Part shown: in pieces, positions 44,069 to 53,344 of the stretch
How the letters are laid out: every line of letters starts with the position of its first letter
Position numbering within the stretch: position 1 is the stretch's first letter
Assembly (NCBI RefSeq): GCF_003308995.1
Contig: NZ_QFFJ01000002.1
Coordinates: 1,798,001 to 1,862,000 of the forward strand
Direction of reading: 5' to 3'
Source of the DNA: Chitinophaga flava
Lineage (GTDB): Bacteria > Bacteroidota > Bacteroidia > Chitinophagales > Chitinophagaceae
Length of the DNA stretch: 64,000 nucleotides
Made by a program: the position numbers and the translations under genes
The notes under the pieces: generated by a model
The model's input: the letters and a program-made list of their open reading frames with translations, nothing else
Databases searched by the model: none
What the model was told of the DNA's origin: nothing

Positions 44069-44821
44069 ATGAACAACACAATACTGCTGATTCCTGAGAA
44101 AACGGACATCGAATTTGAACAGATAGTGGCCGCCTGGACCCATAGAGGTGGCCAAATTAGAAGACTGGGTAAATACTGGATAAAAGATGAAGAACTGGTC
44201 CGTAGCAAAATTGCCATCTATGGCAATCAGGCCTTTGCTTTTGTGCTGGCCCAGATATACGGGGTAGACCTCCTTTCCCCGGATGATACCCTCATTGCCT
44301 CCTTAGAGCATCAATGGACCAAACGATCAATTACGCTCAGCACTGTAGGGCAAATCAGCGCAACAGCCTTCCCCGTTTTTATTAAGCCGGTGGTACCTAA
44401 AATATTCCCGGCCGGCATCTTCACAACACTGAATGCTTTCCTTCAGGCAACAACCGGACTGCCGGAAGATGAGGCGGTGATAGTGGCTGCAGCAGTGGCG
44501 CCTATCACAGCTGAAGCCCGTGGTTTTGTGCTGAATGGCCATCTGATCGACCTCGCCTTATATGAAGGAGAGGCCGACCTTACAGCAGGTGCCTTGTTTT
44601 TAACCGCTTTTATCCGGGAACACGGCCATCAGCTACCTGCTGCTGTAATTGTTGATATTGCCTGCAACCCGCAGACGGGCTGGTTTGTCCTGGAGTTTAA
44701 TGCCTGCTGGGGTGCAGGACTCAACAACTGCGAGGCTGAGAAAGTGATGGATTGTATCATTTCAGCCACCATCCATCCTGCCTCACCGGCTGACCTTCCT
44801 GCGGGCGAAAGCTCTCAGTAA
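44069..44821 (+). CDS. ATP-grasp-type protein (DUF4343-like)
   Basis: 250 residues, no signal peptide. Segments matching ATP-grasp folds: FPVFIKPVVPK (phosphate-binding Lys), EARGFVLNGHLIDLALYEGE, and the C-terminal VLEFNACWGAGLNNC, which contains the Glu/Asn metal ligands of the family. ATP-grasp enzymes join a carboxylate to an amine or thiol with ATP; this short type lacks a clear substrate-binding extension. It is divergent from the AraC regulator, and its 3' end overlaps the 3' end of the convergent MFS transporter by 39 bases. It could modify a small molecule exported by that transporter, which is a guess. Confidence 0.8.
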   Translation: MNNTILLIPEKTDIEFEQIVAAWTHRGGQIRRLGKYWIKDEELVRSKIAIYGNQAFAFVLAQIYGVDLLSPDDTLIASLEHQWTKRSITLSTVGQISATAFPVFIKPVVPKIFPAGIFTTLNAFLQATTGLPEDEAVIVAAAVAPITAEARGFVLNGHLIDLALYEGEADLTAGALFLTAFIREHGHQLPAAVIVDIACNPQTGWFVLEFNACWGAGLNNCEAEKVMDCIISATIHPASPADLPAGESSQ

Positions 44822-46003
44822 TAAAACCAGACTGATGATCGTCATCAGGGCGGCCACCAGATACGGCATACCCGGAAAGTACACAGGTGCTGCGCTATGG
44901 GTAGCCCAGGCAAAACTGTTGGTCATCAGTGGTGGCGCAATCAGCGTGGTCAGTCCCATCAGGCTGCCGAGAGCCCCTTGCAGCTCTCCTTGTTCATTGT
45001 CTGGCATAGCGGCTGCCATAATGCTCTGCATGGCGGTACCTTGTACACTGCCCGCGATGTAAATAATCAGTGCCGGAAAAAGCACCCATTCCCAGGCGGT
45101 GAAAGCAAACAACAGATAGCCGGTGATCATCAGCAACAGGCCCATAACAGCCAGCTGCTTATCATTCAACACCGGAGTGAGTTTGTTGACCAGCCATGTT
45201 TGTGATATGATAGACAGTAAACCGACGAATGCGAGGGAATAACCTATCAGCTGATTGCTCCACCGGAATTTTTCTATGGTGAAGAAAGCCCACACGCTTT
45301 CCATGCTATGCGTGGCGATGGACACAAAGATCATGGAAAGGATCAGCGATTTTACCAGCGGGAAGCGGGACAGCTGTTGCAGCGCACCTAGCGGATTGGC
45401 TCTCTTCCAGTCAAACTGCCGGCGCAGGGCTTTGTGCAGTGATTCCGGGAAAAAGAAATAACCGAACATAAAATTGGCAAAGCTCATAGCTGCCGCCACT
45501 ATAAACGGGGTATGGGTGCCAAACTGTCCCAGGGTGCCGCCTATAGCAGGGCCTATGATAAAGCCCAGTCCGAATGCGGCGTTGATAAGTCCATAGTGAC
45601 GGGTTCTGTTTTCATCTGTACTGATATCGGCCACACAGGCGGATGCTACCGCATAACTGGCTCCAGTAATACCGGCAATGGTTCTGCCAACAAAGAGCCA
45701 CACAATGTTAGGGGCAAAAGCAAGAAAGAGGCAGTCAATGGAAAAGCCTAATAAAGACAACAATAAAACGGGGCGTCTGCCATAGTGATCGCTTAAATTG
45801 CCCAGCACCGGCGCAAAAATAAATTGCATCACAGCATAGGCAAAAGCCAGCCATCCACCGTATCTGGCTGCTGTACTGATATCTGCATGAAGCAGATCAC
45901 TGATCAGCTGCGGAAGTACCGGAAATATCAGACCAAAACCGGCAGTATCAATTACAACAACAAGGATAACGAAGAGTAAACCAGACGGATATACGGATTT
46001 CAT
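44783..46003 (-). CDS. MFS transporter, TetA-like drug/H+ antiporter
   Basis: 406 residues, twelve predicted helices. TetA-type features: DTAGFGLIFPVLPQLI in helix 1, the motif A loop GNLSDHYGRRPVLL between helices 2 and 3, AGITGASYAVASA in helix 4, and motif C-like AAFGLGFIIGPAIGG in helix 5. It exports a small molecule in exchange for protons at the inner membrane. The sequence class includes tetracycline efflux pumps, but the actual substrate cannot be told. Its last 39 bases overlap the tail of the ATP-grasp gene on the other strand. No regulator of the TetR type lies next to it. Confidence 0.9.
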   Translation of the reverse strand: MKSVYPSGLLFVILVVVIDTAGFGLIFPVLPQLISDLLHADISTAARYGGWLAFAYAVMQFIFAPVLGNLSDHYGRRPVLLLSLLGFSIDCLFLAFAPNIVWLFVGRTIAGITGASYAVASACVADISTDENRTRHYGLINAAFGLGFIIGPAIGGTLGQFGTHTPFIVAAAMSFANFMFGYFFFPESLHKALRRQFDWKRANPLGALQQLSRFPLVKSLILSMIFVSIATHSMESVWAFFTIEKFRWSNQLIGYSLAFVGLLSIISQTWLVNKLTPVLNDKQLAVMGLLLMITGYLLFAFTAWEWVLFPALIIYIAGSVQGTAMQSIMAAAMPDNEQGELQGALGSLMGLTTLIAPPLMTNSFAWATHSAAPVYFPGMPYLVAALMTIISLVLLLRAFARRKVSR

Positions 46004-46120
46004 ATGTTAGATGACAATAAATATAAGTTAGGAAATAATCATGAAAAGAAGCCTGGCAATGGGAGAGGGCCAGGATAAAGAGGCGGGAGCCGCCGTATGT
46101 GTTTAATTATTGTCTCATGA

Positions 46121-46420
46121 TACAGCGAAGGTAATGAAAAGCATCAGGATTTAATACAAGCGTCCGGGTGTTTTACGTTAAATTGTTTTCCTAAAGCCAA
46201 TAGCGTCATCGGCCATACCGGCGGCGATCTCTGGTTTATCGGTGTCATGCCCGGAACACAGCGTCAGGGCATTGGCCGTCAACTGCTTCGGGAGGCGGTG
46301 GCCCATAGCGGGTGCCCTGTCTACCTCGAAACATCCATGAAGGAAAACGTGCAATGGTACAGGAAAAACGGCTTTGAGGTGTACCATTATGCAGACCTGT
46401 ACATGCTGCGGACCGTCTGA
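46121..46420 (+). pseudogene. GNAT N-acetyltransferase remnant, C-terminal part
   Basis: The frame is open from after the TGA at 46118 to the TGA at 46418. From about 46199 it encodes NSVIGHTGGDLWFIGVMPG then TQRQGIGRQLLREAVAH, and ends CPVYLETSMKENVQWYRKNG FEVYHY. These are acetyl-CoA-binding motif A (Q-x-x-G-I-G) and the C-terminal strand pair of GNAT acetyltransferases. The N-terminal half is missing, and there is no ATG before motif A except far inside it. So it is probably a truncated leftover, not an active gene. Confidence 0.7.
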
Positions 46421-46462
46421 ACTCCGGGATAATGTTGGCTGCTACAGCCGAATAAAACAGTA

Positions 46463-46822
46463 TTAGTTGGCCTGGTAACTATCGGGCAGAAAACGCTTTT
46501 TTTCTTCCCGCCACTTGATAAACATAATATGCTGGGCGAATTCCAGGAACTGATAGTCTTCTATCAATGCAGCCAGGGTTTGCTGCTGCTCTGGACTACG
46601 TCCTTCTCTTTTACGTGTCTCTTCATAGCGGGATAGCCCTTCCTGCAGGGAGCTGGTCATGGATTTTACCAGTTCCGGGAAGGCGGCAAAAGCCTCTTTC
46701 ATGATAAGTTGACCTCTGGGGGTCTGTTTCAGCTCCTGTATACGCTGATGCGTCAGAGCCGGAAATGCAGTTCCTGTCATCTGAAAAGTTCGGCCTACGG
46801 TCATTGTTTCGATTTTGCTCAT
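46463..46822 (-). CDS. small helical protein, unknown
   Basis: 119 residues starting at ATG 46822, with no signal peptide or membrane segment. It is strongly helical and charged; the middle (RGQLIMKEAFAAFPELVKSM, then SRYEETRKREGRSPEQQQTL) looks like a helical bundle. No family was recognised. It is divergent from the ECF sigma gene at 46956, with an inverted repeat between them, so the two may be jointly controlled; whether it binds the sigma factor is an open question. Confidence 0.65.
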   Translation of the reverse strand: MSKIETMTVGRTFQMTGTAFPALTHQRIQELKQTPRGQLIMKEAFAAFPELVKSMTSSLQEGLSRYEETRKREGRSPEQQQTLAALIEDYQFLEFAQHIMFIKWREEKKRFLPDSYQAN

Positions 46823-46892
46823 TTAGGTTAATCAGGTTAAACCAGGCACTTTATACCCGGCGATATGGATTAGAGTGCAGATTTCAGGAAAG

Positions 46893-46920
46893 GTTACAAA
46901 ATGTGGACTTTTTTTGTAAC
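46893..46920. promoter_or_regulatory. inverted repeat between the small protein and ECF sigma genes
   Basis: GTTACAAAA (46893-46901) and TTTTGTAAC (46912-46920), perfect 9-base arms with a 10-base gap. It is 35 bases before the sigma start and 70 from the divergent start, a position for a regulator site. A hairpin in the RNA is also possible. Confidence 0.5.
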
Positions 46921-46955
46921 TTATTGAGACTTTATTCATCTAATAACCGAATTCA

Positions 46956-47609
46956 ATGAGTATCATTTCGCCTATTGACACGCTTACAGACAATGAAATC
47001 ATTACCAGGGTACTGGCTGGGGAAAAAAGGTTGTTTGAGCAACTGATGCGTCGCCACAATACCAGCCTGTTCAGGATTGGGATGTCTTTCCTGAATAATG
47101 ACATGGATGTGGAAGATGTGATGCAGACCACCTATATCAATGCCTATCAGCATCTGGACAAATTCCGGCAGGAGTCTGCCTTCGGTACCTGGCTGAAAAG
47201 GATTCTGATCAATGAATGCAGCCAGCATCTGAAAAAAGCGAAAAACATTGTCGGCGAAGATATCACGGGTATGGAACATCATCCTGATACTCCTAAAACC
47301 AAAGAAACGCCGGTGGATACAGTTATTAACAAAGAACTGGGTAAAGTGCTGGAAAAGGCACTTCTGAGTATCCCGGAGAAATACCGGGCCGTGTTTGTAT
47401 TACGGGAAATAGAACAGCTGAATGTGGCAGAAACCAGTCAGGTGCTTAATATTTCGAAGGTCAACGTAAAAGTACGGCAGATCAGGGCCAAAATGATGCT
47501 GCGGGAACACGTTGCTAATTTCTACAAAAACGATGTGGTGTTTCCGTTCCATCTTATCAGATGCGACCGGATTGTCAACAATGTACTCAGGGAACTGGGT
47601 ATTCATTAA
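46956..47609 (+). CDS. ECF RNA polymerase sigma factor
   Basis: 217 residues. Sigma-2: DMDVEDVMQTTYINAYQHLDKF, with FGTWLKRILINECSQHLKK after it. Sigma-4: IPEKYRAVFVLREIEQLNVAETSQVLNISKVNVKVRQIRAKMMLR. No anti-sigma gene adjoins, and a strong terminator directly follows, so it is its own unit. The class is close to the sigma factors that respond to stress in Bacteroidota. Its C-terminal 30 residues past sigma-4 are unusual and of unknown role. Confidence 0.93.
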   Translation: MSIISPIDTLTDNEIITRVLAGEKRLFEQLMRRHNTSLFRIGMSFLNNDMDVEDVMQTTYINAYQHLDKFRQESAFGTWLKRILINECSQHLKKAKNIVGEDITGMEHHPDTPKTKETPVDTVINKELGKVLEKALLSIPEKYRAVFVLREIEQLNVAETSQVLNISKVNVKVRQIRAKMMLREHVANFYKNDVVFPFHLIRCDRIVNNVLRELGIH

Positions 47610-47626
47610 TGATAATATATACAGTC

Positions 47627-47666
47627 AAAGCGGAGAACAGGAACATATCCTGTTCCCCGCTTTTTT
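47627..47666 (+). terminator. rho-independent terminator after the ECF sigma gene
   Basis: AAAGCGG with GAACAGG (47627-47641) pairs with CCTGTTC and CCCGCTTT (47649-47663), a long stem with one internal mismatch and a 7-base loop, then a T run. It separates this sigma gene from the second one. Confidence 0.85.
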
Positions 47667-47720
47667 ATGCCTGCAGGTAGAGGCTTGGATAATCCAATAA
47701 ATAATATGTATTTTTCCCCC

Positions 47721-48308
47721 ATGCAACATGAATGGGAAAAGGAAAGTGAACTGCTGCTGCTGGTCGCCGAAGGAGACCAACAGGCATTTACCGTGCTGGT
47801 GAAAAGGTATCGCCGTAACGTATATACTACGGCGTTAAAGCTGTTGCATCAGCCTGTGCTGGCAGAAGAAGTGCTGCAGGACGTATTCCTGAAAGTTTGG
47901 TTGAAAAGGGCAGAGCTGCCCGAAGTAACGCATTTCCCGGCATGGCTCAACGGGGTAGCCCGTAACACCATCTATACCGCCTTCCATCGTTCTTTAAAGG
48001 AAAAGGTAAGCCCTGTTGGTGTTTTGGAAGAAAATATACAGGCAGACAATAATGCAGAAGATCCGCTGCTGGATAAAGAATACACACAACTGCTGGACAA
48101 GGCTGTCTCCCGTCTTCCACTCCGCCAGCAACAAACCTACAGGCTTATCCGTCAGGAAGGCTTTAAACGTGCCGAGGTGGCCGCCATGCTGGGTGTTTCT
48201 CCGGAAACGGTGAAATTCAACCTGGATGAAGCCAACCGCAAAGTAAGAGCCTATTGCCTGGCACAGCTTCCCCTGGGCGCTTTACTACTCCTCATGAACA
48301 TCAGATAA
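47721..48308 (+). CDS. ECF RNA polymerase sigma factor
   Basis: 195 residues from the ATG at 47721. Other in-frame ATGs lie at 47706 and 47667, the last of them directly after the T run of the preceding terminator, so it is unlikely. Sigma-2: FTVLVKRYRRNVYTTALKLL, then AEEVLQDVFLKVWLKR. Sigma-4: LPLRQQQTYRLIRQEGFKRAEVA followed by VSPETVKFNLDEANRKVR. The hydrophobic tail LAQLPLGALLLLMNIR is like that of the sigma factor at 16546. It is followed by FecR, SusC, SusD and TlpA-like genes, which it presumably controls. Confidence 0.94.
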   Translation: MQHEWEKESELLLLVAEGDQQAFTVLVKRYRRNVYTTALKLLHQPVLAEEVLQDVFLKVWLKRAELPEVTHFPAWLNGVARNTIYTAFHRSLKEKVSPVGVLEENIQADNNAEDPLLDKEYTQLLDKAVSRLPLRQQQTYRLIRQEGFKRAEVAAMLGVSPETVKFNLDEANRKVRAYCLAQLPLGALLLLMNIR

Positions 48309-48385
48309 AAAAAATCTGGTGACCCACCCCCCCAAGGGATATTTTTTTAGAGACTATAGTTATAGATGCGTATGCATCTTTATGA

Positions 48386-49561
48386 ATGGTTATGCAGGAA
48401 AGAGTAGTCGTCCTATATCAGAAATGCCTTGCAGGCACAGCAGATGCTGCTGAAAAGCTGGAGTTGTCACAGTTGCTGGAGGAGCCAGCCAATGAGGCCC
48501 GGATCAGGGCGGCTATCGACGACCTGCTGGCAGCAGATAAACCGTTGGAAGATATTCCGGAAGAAACCATGGGCTCTATGCTCCGGGCGATCTTTGAGGC
48601 TGCCGAAGCCACCGGGCCTGTTCGTAATAAATCTCCGAGAAGTATAGCACGGCGCGTATGGTGGGCTGCAGCTGTAGTATTAGGGGTAGTAGCGACCACC
48701 TGGTATGTCCGGCAACAATACAGGACAATGCCTGAAAGTGCACCAGTGGCCATTCAGGCAACACCGGGATATAACAAAGCTGTACTGACGCTTGCCAGCG
48801 GCGAAGTAGTGCTGCTGGACAGCGCCGGCCAGCAGCAGCTCAGTCAGGGAGCCATTTTAGCACAGCAACAAGGCGGACTGCTTACCTATAAACATACCGG
48901 TAATAAAACCGAAGCTGGATACAATACACTGAGTACTCCCCGTGGAGGCCAGTTCCGGGTGGTACTGCCCGACGGTACCACCGTATGGCTGAACGCAGCT
49001 TCTTCCCTGCGTTACCCGCTTGCCTTTACCGGCAAACAGCGCCTGGTGGAAGTAACCGGAGAAGCCTTTTTTACAGTAGCTCCTGATGCTGCCAAACCTT
49101 TTCATGTGAAGGTCAACGGAGTCGTAGAGGTAGCGGTACTGGGCACCAGCTTTAACATCAACGCCTATACGGACGAACAATATATCCGCACTACTTTGCT
49201 GGAAGGGGCTGTCAATGTTACCAAAGGGGCTACTACGGTAAGATTGCACCCCGGACAGCAAGCGGAAGCTTCAAACCGGGCGAATGGTCTGCAGGTGGCC
49301 ACGGGTATAGATCCGGCCCAGGTGGTGGCCTGGAAAAACGGGGTCTTTGATTTTAACCGTATGCCGTTGGATGTGGTAATGCGCCAGCTCGCCCGCTGGT
49401 ACGATATCGAAGTGGCTTATGAAAAAAATATCCCGGACATCACTTTCTGGGGAAAAATGGGCAGAGACCTGCCATTGTCTGATGTATTGCTGATACTCGA
49501 GAAATCACAGGTACATGTACGCCTGGAGAAGAATGGTAAAAAACTGATCGTCATACCGTAA
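48386..49561 (+). CDS. FecR-family anti-sigma factor
   Basis: 391 residues (an ATG two codons on is also possible). The N-terminal cytoplasmic segment (1-about 88) binds the sigma factor, then comes a transmembrane helix (about 91-108, VWWAAAVVLGVVATTWYV). The periplasmic FecR domain (about 190-290) has STPRGGQFRVVLPDGTTVWLN and VLGTSFNINAYTDE. The DUF4974 domain (about 320-391) has FDFNRMPLDVVMRQLARWYD. It pairs with the ECF factor upstream and the STN domain of the SusC-like gene 89 bases downstream. Hairpin structures lie on both sides. Confidence 0.95.
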   Translation: MVMQERVVVLYQKCLAGTADAAEKLELSQLLEEPANEARIRAAIDDLLAADKPLEDIPEETMGSMLRAIFEAAEATGPVRNKSPRSIARRVWWAAAVVLGVVATTWYVRQQYRTMPESAPVAIQATPGYNKAVLTLASGEVVLLDSAGQQQLSQGAILAQQQGGLLTYKHTGNKTEAGYNTLSTPRGGQFRVVLPDGTTVWLNAASSLRYPLAFTGKQRLVEVTGEAFFTVAPDAAKPFHVKVNGVVEVAVLGTSFNINAYTDEQYIRTTLLEGAVNVTKGATTVRLHPGQQAEASNRANGLQVATGIDPAQVVAWKNGVFDFNRMPLDVVMRQLARWYDIEVAYEKNIPDITFWGKMGRDLPLSDVLLILEKSQVHVRLEKNGKKLIVIP

Positions 49562-49588
49562 TCATTATTATCAGCCAACAGAAATTGC

Positions 49589-49608
49589 CCGGGCACCTGG
49601 ATGCCCGG
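49589..49608 (+). other. GC-rich hairpin between fecR and susC genes
   Basis: CCGGGCA (49589-49595) pairs with TGCCCGG (49602-49608) over a 6-base loop. It is not followed by a good T run. It may stop a fraction of transcripts or mark an RNA processing site. Confidence 0.4.
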
Positions 49609-49650
49609 AAGGGAAGTATTTTTTGTGAATCTTAACCAACCATTGCATCA

Positions 49651-52600
49651 ATGCAAGTAAATCACGTCAACCACCGGCGTATGGGAGGCTGCCGAACAAC
49701 GGCAACTATCCCCGCCGGTAAGTTATCAACCGGAATCAACCGCAGGAAGCGCATCATGCTCCTGCTCACCACGGCCTTACTGCATGTTTCCTTTTCAGTA
49801 ATGGCCCAGGTGGTCACTATCAAAACTGCCGGTGCTCCGCTGGAACAGGTATTTACAGACCTTGAAAAACAAACCGGATACACCGTGGTAGCCAACTACG
49901 ACATCATCCGCAAAGCCAGGCCGGTAACGGTAACAGCCCAACAGATGCCGCTGGAAAGTTTTCTGTCGGCCGTACTCAAAGATCAGGGGCTGGACTATTT
50001 TATCCGTAGTAAAACGGTCACGATTACACGAAAAACAGCCGACAAACAACCAGCCGCCGACGTTACTGCTATACAAACAAATCCAGCAGTAACCGGCGTA
50101 GTCACAGACAGCACCGGCACGCCACTACCCGGTGCCACCATTGCGATACAAGGCAAACCGGGTTTCGCTCCCACCGATGGAAGTGGCAGGTTCAGCATCA
50201 AAGCTGTCCCCGGAGAAACGCTGCTGGTCACTTTCCTGGGATATCAGCCGGTATTGGTAAAAGTAATGCCCGGCCAGCAGGATCTGCATGTGATCATGAA
50301 ACCGGTCGTCGCCCAACTGGGAGAATATGTGGTGGAAGTCAGTACCGGTTATCAGAAACTGAAAAAAACACAGCTGACAGGCGCTTTTACCGTGATAGAT
50401 CGTAAAACCTACCTGCAGAGCGTACCGGTAACCGGCAATATCATTGAAAACATGGAAGGACGTATGGCCGGCCTCGTACTGAATATGAACCAGACCGGCG
50501 TCACCGATCCGTCCAATGCCAGCCCCTTCACCATTCGCGGCGTATCCACCTTTCAGGCTGTCAAAAAACCGTTGATTGTATTGAATGGTTATCCGACAGA
50601 AATTAACATCGAATCACTGAACCCTTATGATATTGAATCCATCACTGTTCTGAAAGATGCTGCCGCTGCCGCTATCTATGGCGTACGCGCTTCCAACGGC
50701 GTAGTAGTGATCAATACCCGCAAGGGCCTCGACAGCAAACCACAGTTCCATCTTACGGCGGCCATGACGGTAAAGCCCAAACCAGACTATCGCAAACTGG
50801 GACTGCTGACCGGCAAAGGATACGTTGATTTCGAAATAGCCAGTGCCTTCAATTCCATGAAAAGGGGAGAGCTCTCCAAAGAAGCACTGGACGCAGCCAA
50901 TGGTACCTATACCCCTGTTTTCAGCATTGCCGATGATCTGTATAATGGCCATATTACACAGCAGGAGGCGGATAAGCTCCTGGCTCCCTACGAACAATAC
51001 GATAATACGGACGATTATAAGCGGTTGTTCCTGCAGAACCAGCAGCTACGTACCATCGATTTCAGCTTTAATGGCGGTAACCGCAATGCCACGTATTTCC
51101 TGGGTGTTAACCGGGTAGATAATCAACGGGGAGAAAAATTTTCCGCCTTCGATAAAACGAGTATCAACTACAGAGGTGCTTTTGATTTTATGAAGATATT
51201 CACGCTAGACGTACAGAGTATTTTTTCAACGCTGAACGATAAGCGGGTGCCTATTCCTGAATATACCTCCTTCCGCCCTTATCAGCATTTTCTGGATGAT
51301 GCCGGTAATCCGCTGCCCGCTTATCTGTCGCCGTACAACGACTCCTATTATGGATTTGATGGACAATACGGTACCATCAGCCCGGAACGAAATGCTGAGA
51401 ACATGAAGATGGGATTGTATGATACTTATTATTATCCTTATCAGGAGATGTTTGAATCCAGCACCCACCTCAAACAAAATATTTACCGTCTGCAAGGAAA
51501 CCTGCGGGCTAAGGTGATGCCCGGGCTGCAGCTGGAATTGGGGGGCGTGTTTGAAAGACAACAGGGCACACTGACAGACTGGGCTTCTGAAAATGCCAAT
51601 CAAACCCGGTTGATGCTGAACTATTATGCTGCCAGGGACCCTTATACCGATAAACCGCTGTTTCGTTTCCCACAGGGCGGTGTCAATAAAACCACGGAAA
51701 GCCTTATCAATACCTATACCGTCAGAGGTCAGGCCACCTATAACAAACTGTTGAACGATAAACATGACCTGTCATTCCTGGCAGGTGGTGAAGTGCGCAG
51801 GCTCACTACTTCCAGCAGGCTGAGCACCGTTTTCGGATATGATGGTAACACCCTTTCCATGAAACCGGTAGACCTCAGCCTGATCGGTAACCGGGAGGTA
51901 TCTCCTGAATACAAAGATGTGTTGATACCGGTAGACTATGGTTACCTCGACGACTATACGATGTTCAGGGACTTCTTCAGGGAAACTTACCAGGATGACC
52001 GGTTTATTTCTGGTTATGCCAATGGTGGTTATACCTATGATGAAAGATATAGTATCACCGGAAGCCTTCGTATAGATCAATCGAACCTTTTTGGTACGGA
52101 CCCCCGTTTCCGTTATACGCCGTTGTGGTCTGCCGGTTTTTCCTGGAACCTGCACCGGGAGCAGTTTATGGCGGTACATACCTGGATCGATGAGCTGAAA
52201 ATGCGGCTATCTGCTGGTTACAATGGTAATATCATTAAGCTGAGCGGACCTTATACCATCCTGGGCGCTGCGATTAATAATCTTACACCTAATACACTTG
52301 TAGGTTATGGTATCAAAACACTGCGTAATAATCAGCTACGCTGGGAGAAAACGCTGAACTACAATGCCGGACTTGATTTCGGGTTCTGGCAGCGCCGCGT
52401 GTATGGCAGCATCGATTATTATATCAAAAAAGGAACGGATATATTTTCCAGCCTGGGGATAGATGCCACCAAAGGCATGTCCAATGCGGCTCTCAACAAT
52501 GCTTCCATCATCAACAAAGGTCTCGATATCAACATTAATACGGTAAATATCTCCGGGAAAAAATTCAAATGGCAAACACAGGTCACTGGCTCCTTTAATC

Positions 52601-53334
52601 AGAGTAAAGTGTTGAATGTGGCGAATCAGTTTACCGGCTTCTATGATTTTACCCGTGTAGGTTATCCGGAAAATGTAGTGGGGTATCCTATCAGTGCCGT
52701 GTTTGCCCATAACTATCTTGGGCTGAATAAAAACGGGCAGCCTATCGTGCGGGGAGAAGATGGCAAACCACTGGTGCTGTCTTTTGGACCGCGGGTGGAT
52801 GTTCCTTTTTCTTCCCTGAAATATATGGGTGTCAATGATCCCCGTTATGTGCTGGGCCTCAACAACCGTTTTGATTTCGGTGATGTAAACCTGTCATTCC
52901 TGATCATGTACTATGGCGGTAATGTAGCCCGTGTAAAACCACCATCCATTTTTGGGGATCGTCCGCTGGAAGGAATACAAAACTATTGGAAGCAGCCTGG
53001 TGATGAACAGCATACCATGATACCAGGATTACCGGTGGAATACGGTGAGCCCGGATACTATACAGTAAGAACCGGTTATGATTATGCGCAACAGTTTTTC
53101 CGGAAAATGGATTTTCTGGTATTGCGCAATGTCACACTGGGCTGGGATGTGAATGAGAAGCTGGCTAAAAAGGCAGGATTGCTGAATCCGCGGCTGGTGT
53201 TCCAGGTACAGAATCCTTTCAAATATGTTTTCAGTGGCAATGATATAGATCCGGAGACGCTCAATTATTTGTCTGGTACCAGAGGCCTGCCGGTTGTTCC
53301 GGCATATACCCTGTCCCTGAATGTTAATTTTTAA
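49651..53334 (+). CDS. STN-domain SusC/RagA-family TonB-dependent transporter
   Basis: 1227 residues with a long N-terminus before the hydrophobic signal (about 34-52, IMLLLTTALLHVSFSVMA then Gln). STN domain at about 56-125 (APLEQVFTDLEKQTGYTVV), which passes the signal to FecR. A carboxypeptidase regulatory-like domain follows (about 140-215), with the SusC linker YVVEVSTGYQKLKKTQLTGAF. The plug has SusC hallmarks MEGRMAGLVLNMN and AAAAIYGVRASNGVVVINTRKG. A full barrel ends TLSLNVNF. Its stop is 10 bases before the SusD start, so the pair is coupled. The ligand is unknown. Confidence 0.96.
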   Translation: MQVNHVNHRRMGGCRTTATIPAGKLSTGINRRKRIMLLLTTALLHVSFSVMAQVVTIKTAGAPLEQVFTDLEKQTGYTVVANYDIIRKARPVTVTAQQMPLESFLSAVLKDQGLDYFIRSKTVTITRKTADKQPAADVTAIQTNPAVTGVVTDSTGTPLPGATIAIQGKPGFAPTDGSGRFSIKAVPGETLLVTFLGYQPVLVKVMPGQQDLHVIMKPVVAQLGEYVVEVSTGYQKLKKTQLTGAFTVIDRKTYLQSVPVTGNIIENMEGRMAGLVLNMNQTGVTDPSNASPFTIRGVSTFQAVKKPLIVLNGYPTEINIESLNPYDIESITVLKDAAAAAIYGVRASNGVVVINTRKGLDSKPQFHLTAAMTVKPKPDYRKLGLLTGKGYVDFEIASAFNSMKRGELSKEALDAANGTYTPVFSIADDLYNGHITQQEADKLLAPYEQYDNTDDYKRLFLQNQQLRTIDFSFNGGNRNATYFLGVNRVDNQRGEKFSAFDKTSINYRGAFDFMKIFTLDVQSIFSTLNDKRVPIPEYTSFRPYQHFLDDAGNPLPAYLSPYNDSYYGFDGQYGTISPERNAENMKMGLYDTYYYPYQEMFESSTHLKQNIYRLQGNLRAKVMPGLQLELGGVFERQQGTLTDWASENANQTRLMLNYYAARDPYTDKPLFRFPQGGVNKTTESLINTYTVRGQATYNKLLNDKHDLSFLAGGEVRRLTTSSRLSTVFGYDGNTLSMKPVDLSLIGNREVSPEYKDVLIPVDYGYLDDYTMFRDFFRETYQDDRFISGYANGGYTYDERYSITGSLRIDQSNLFGTDPRFRYTPLWSAGFSWNLHREQFMAVHTWIDELKMRLSAGYNGNIIKLSGPYTILGAAINNLTPNTLVGYGIKTLRNNQLRWEKTLNYNAGLDFGFWQRRVYGSIDYYIKKGTDIFSSLGIDATKGMSNAALNNASIINKGLDININTVNISGKKFKWQTQVTGSFNQSKVLNVANQFTGFYDFTRVGYPENVVGYPISAVFAHNYLGLNKNGQPIVRGEDGKPLVLSFGPRVDVPFSSLKYMGVNDPRYVLGLNNRFDFGDVNLSFLIMYYGGNVARVKPPSIFGDRPLEGIQNYWKQPGDEQHTMIPGLPVEYGEPGYYTVRTGYDYAQQFFRKMDFLVLRNVTLGWDVNEKLAKKAGLLNPRLVFQVQNPFKYVFSGNDIDPETLNYLSGTRGLPVVPAYTLSLNVNF

Positions 53335-53344
53335 AATGCATCCA

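Noticed and set aside
44783..46003. Tetracycline resistance gene tet
   Set aside because: Only the TetA-like MFS class can be read from the sequence; naming a drug would be overreach and no TetR gene adjoins.
47667..47705. Earlier start for the second sigma factor
   Set aside because: ATG 47667 lies directly after the terminator T run, so it would be at the very start of any new transcript; the family N-terminus begins at 47721.
53321..53344. A start for the SusD gene inside the end of the SusC gene
   Set aside because: The ATG at 53321 is within the last SusC codons; the signal peptide begins properly at 53345 (or 53336).
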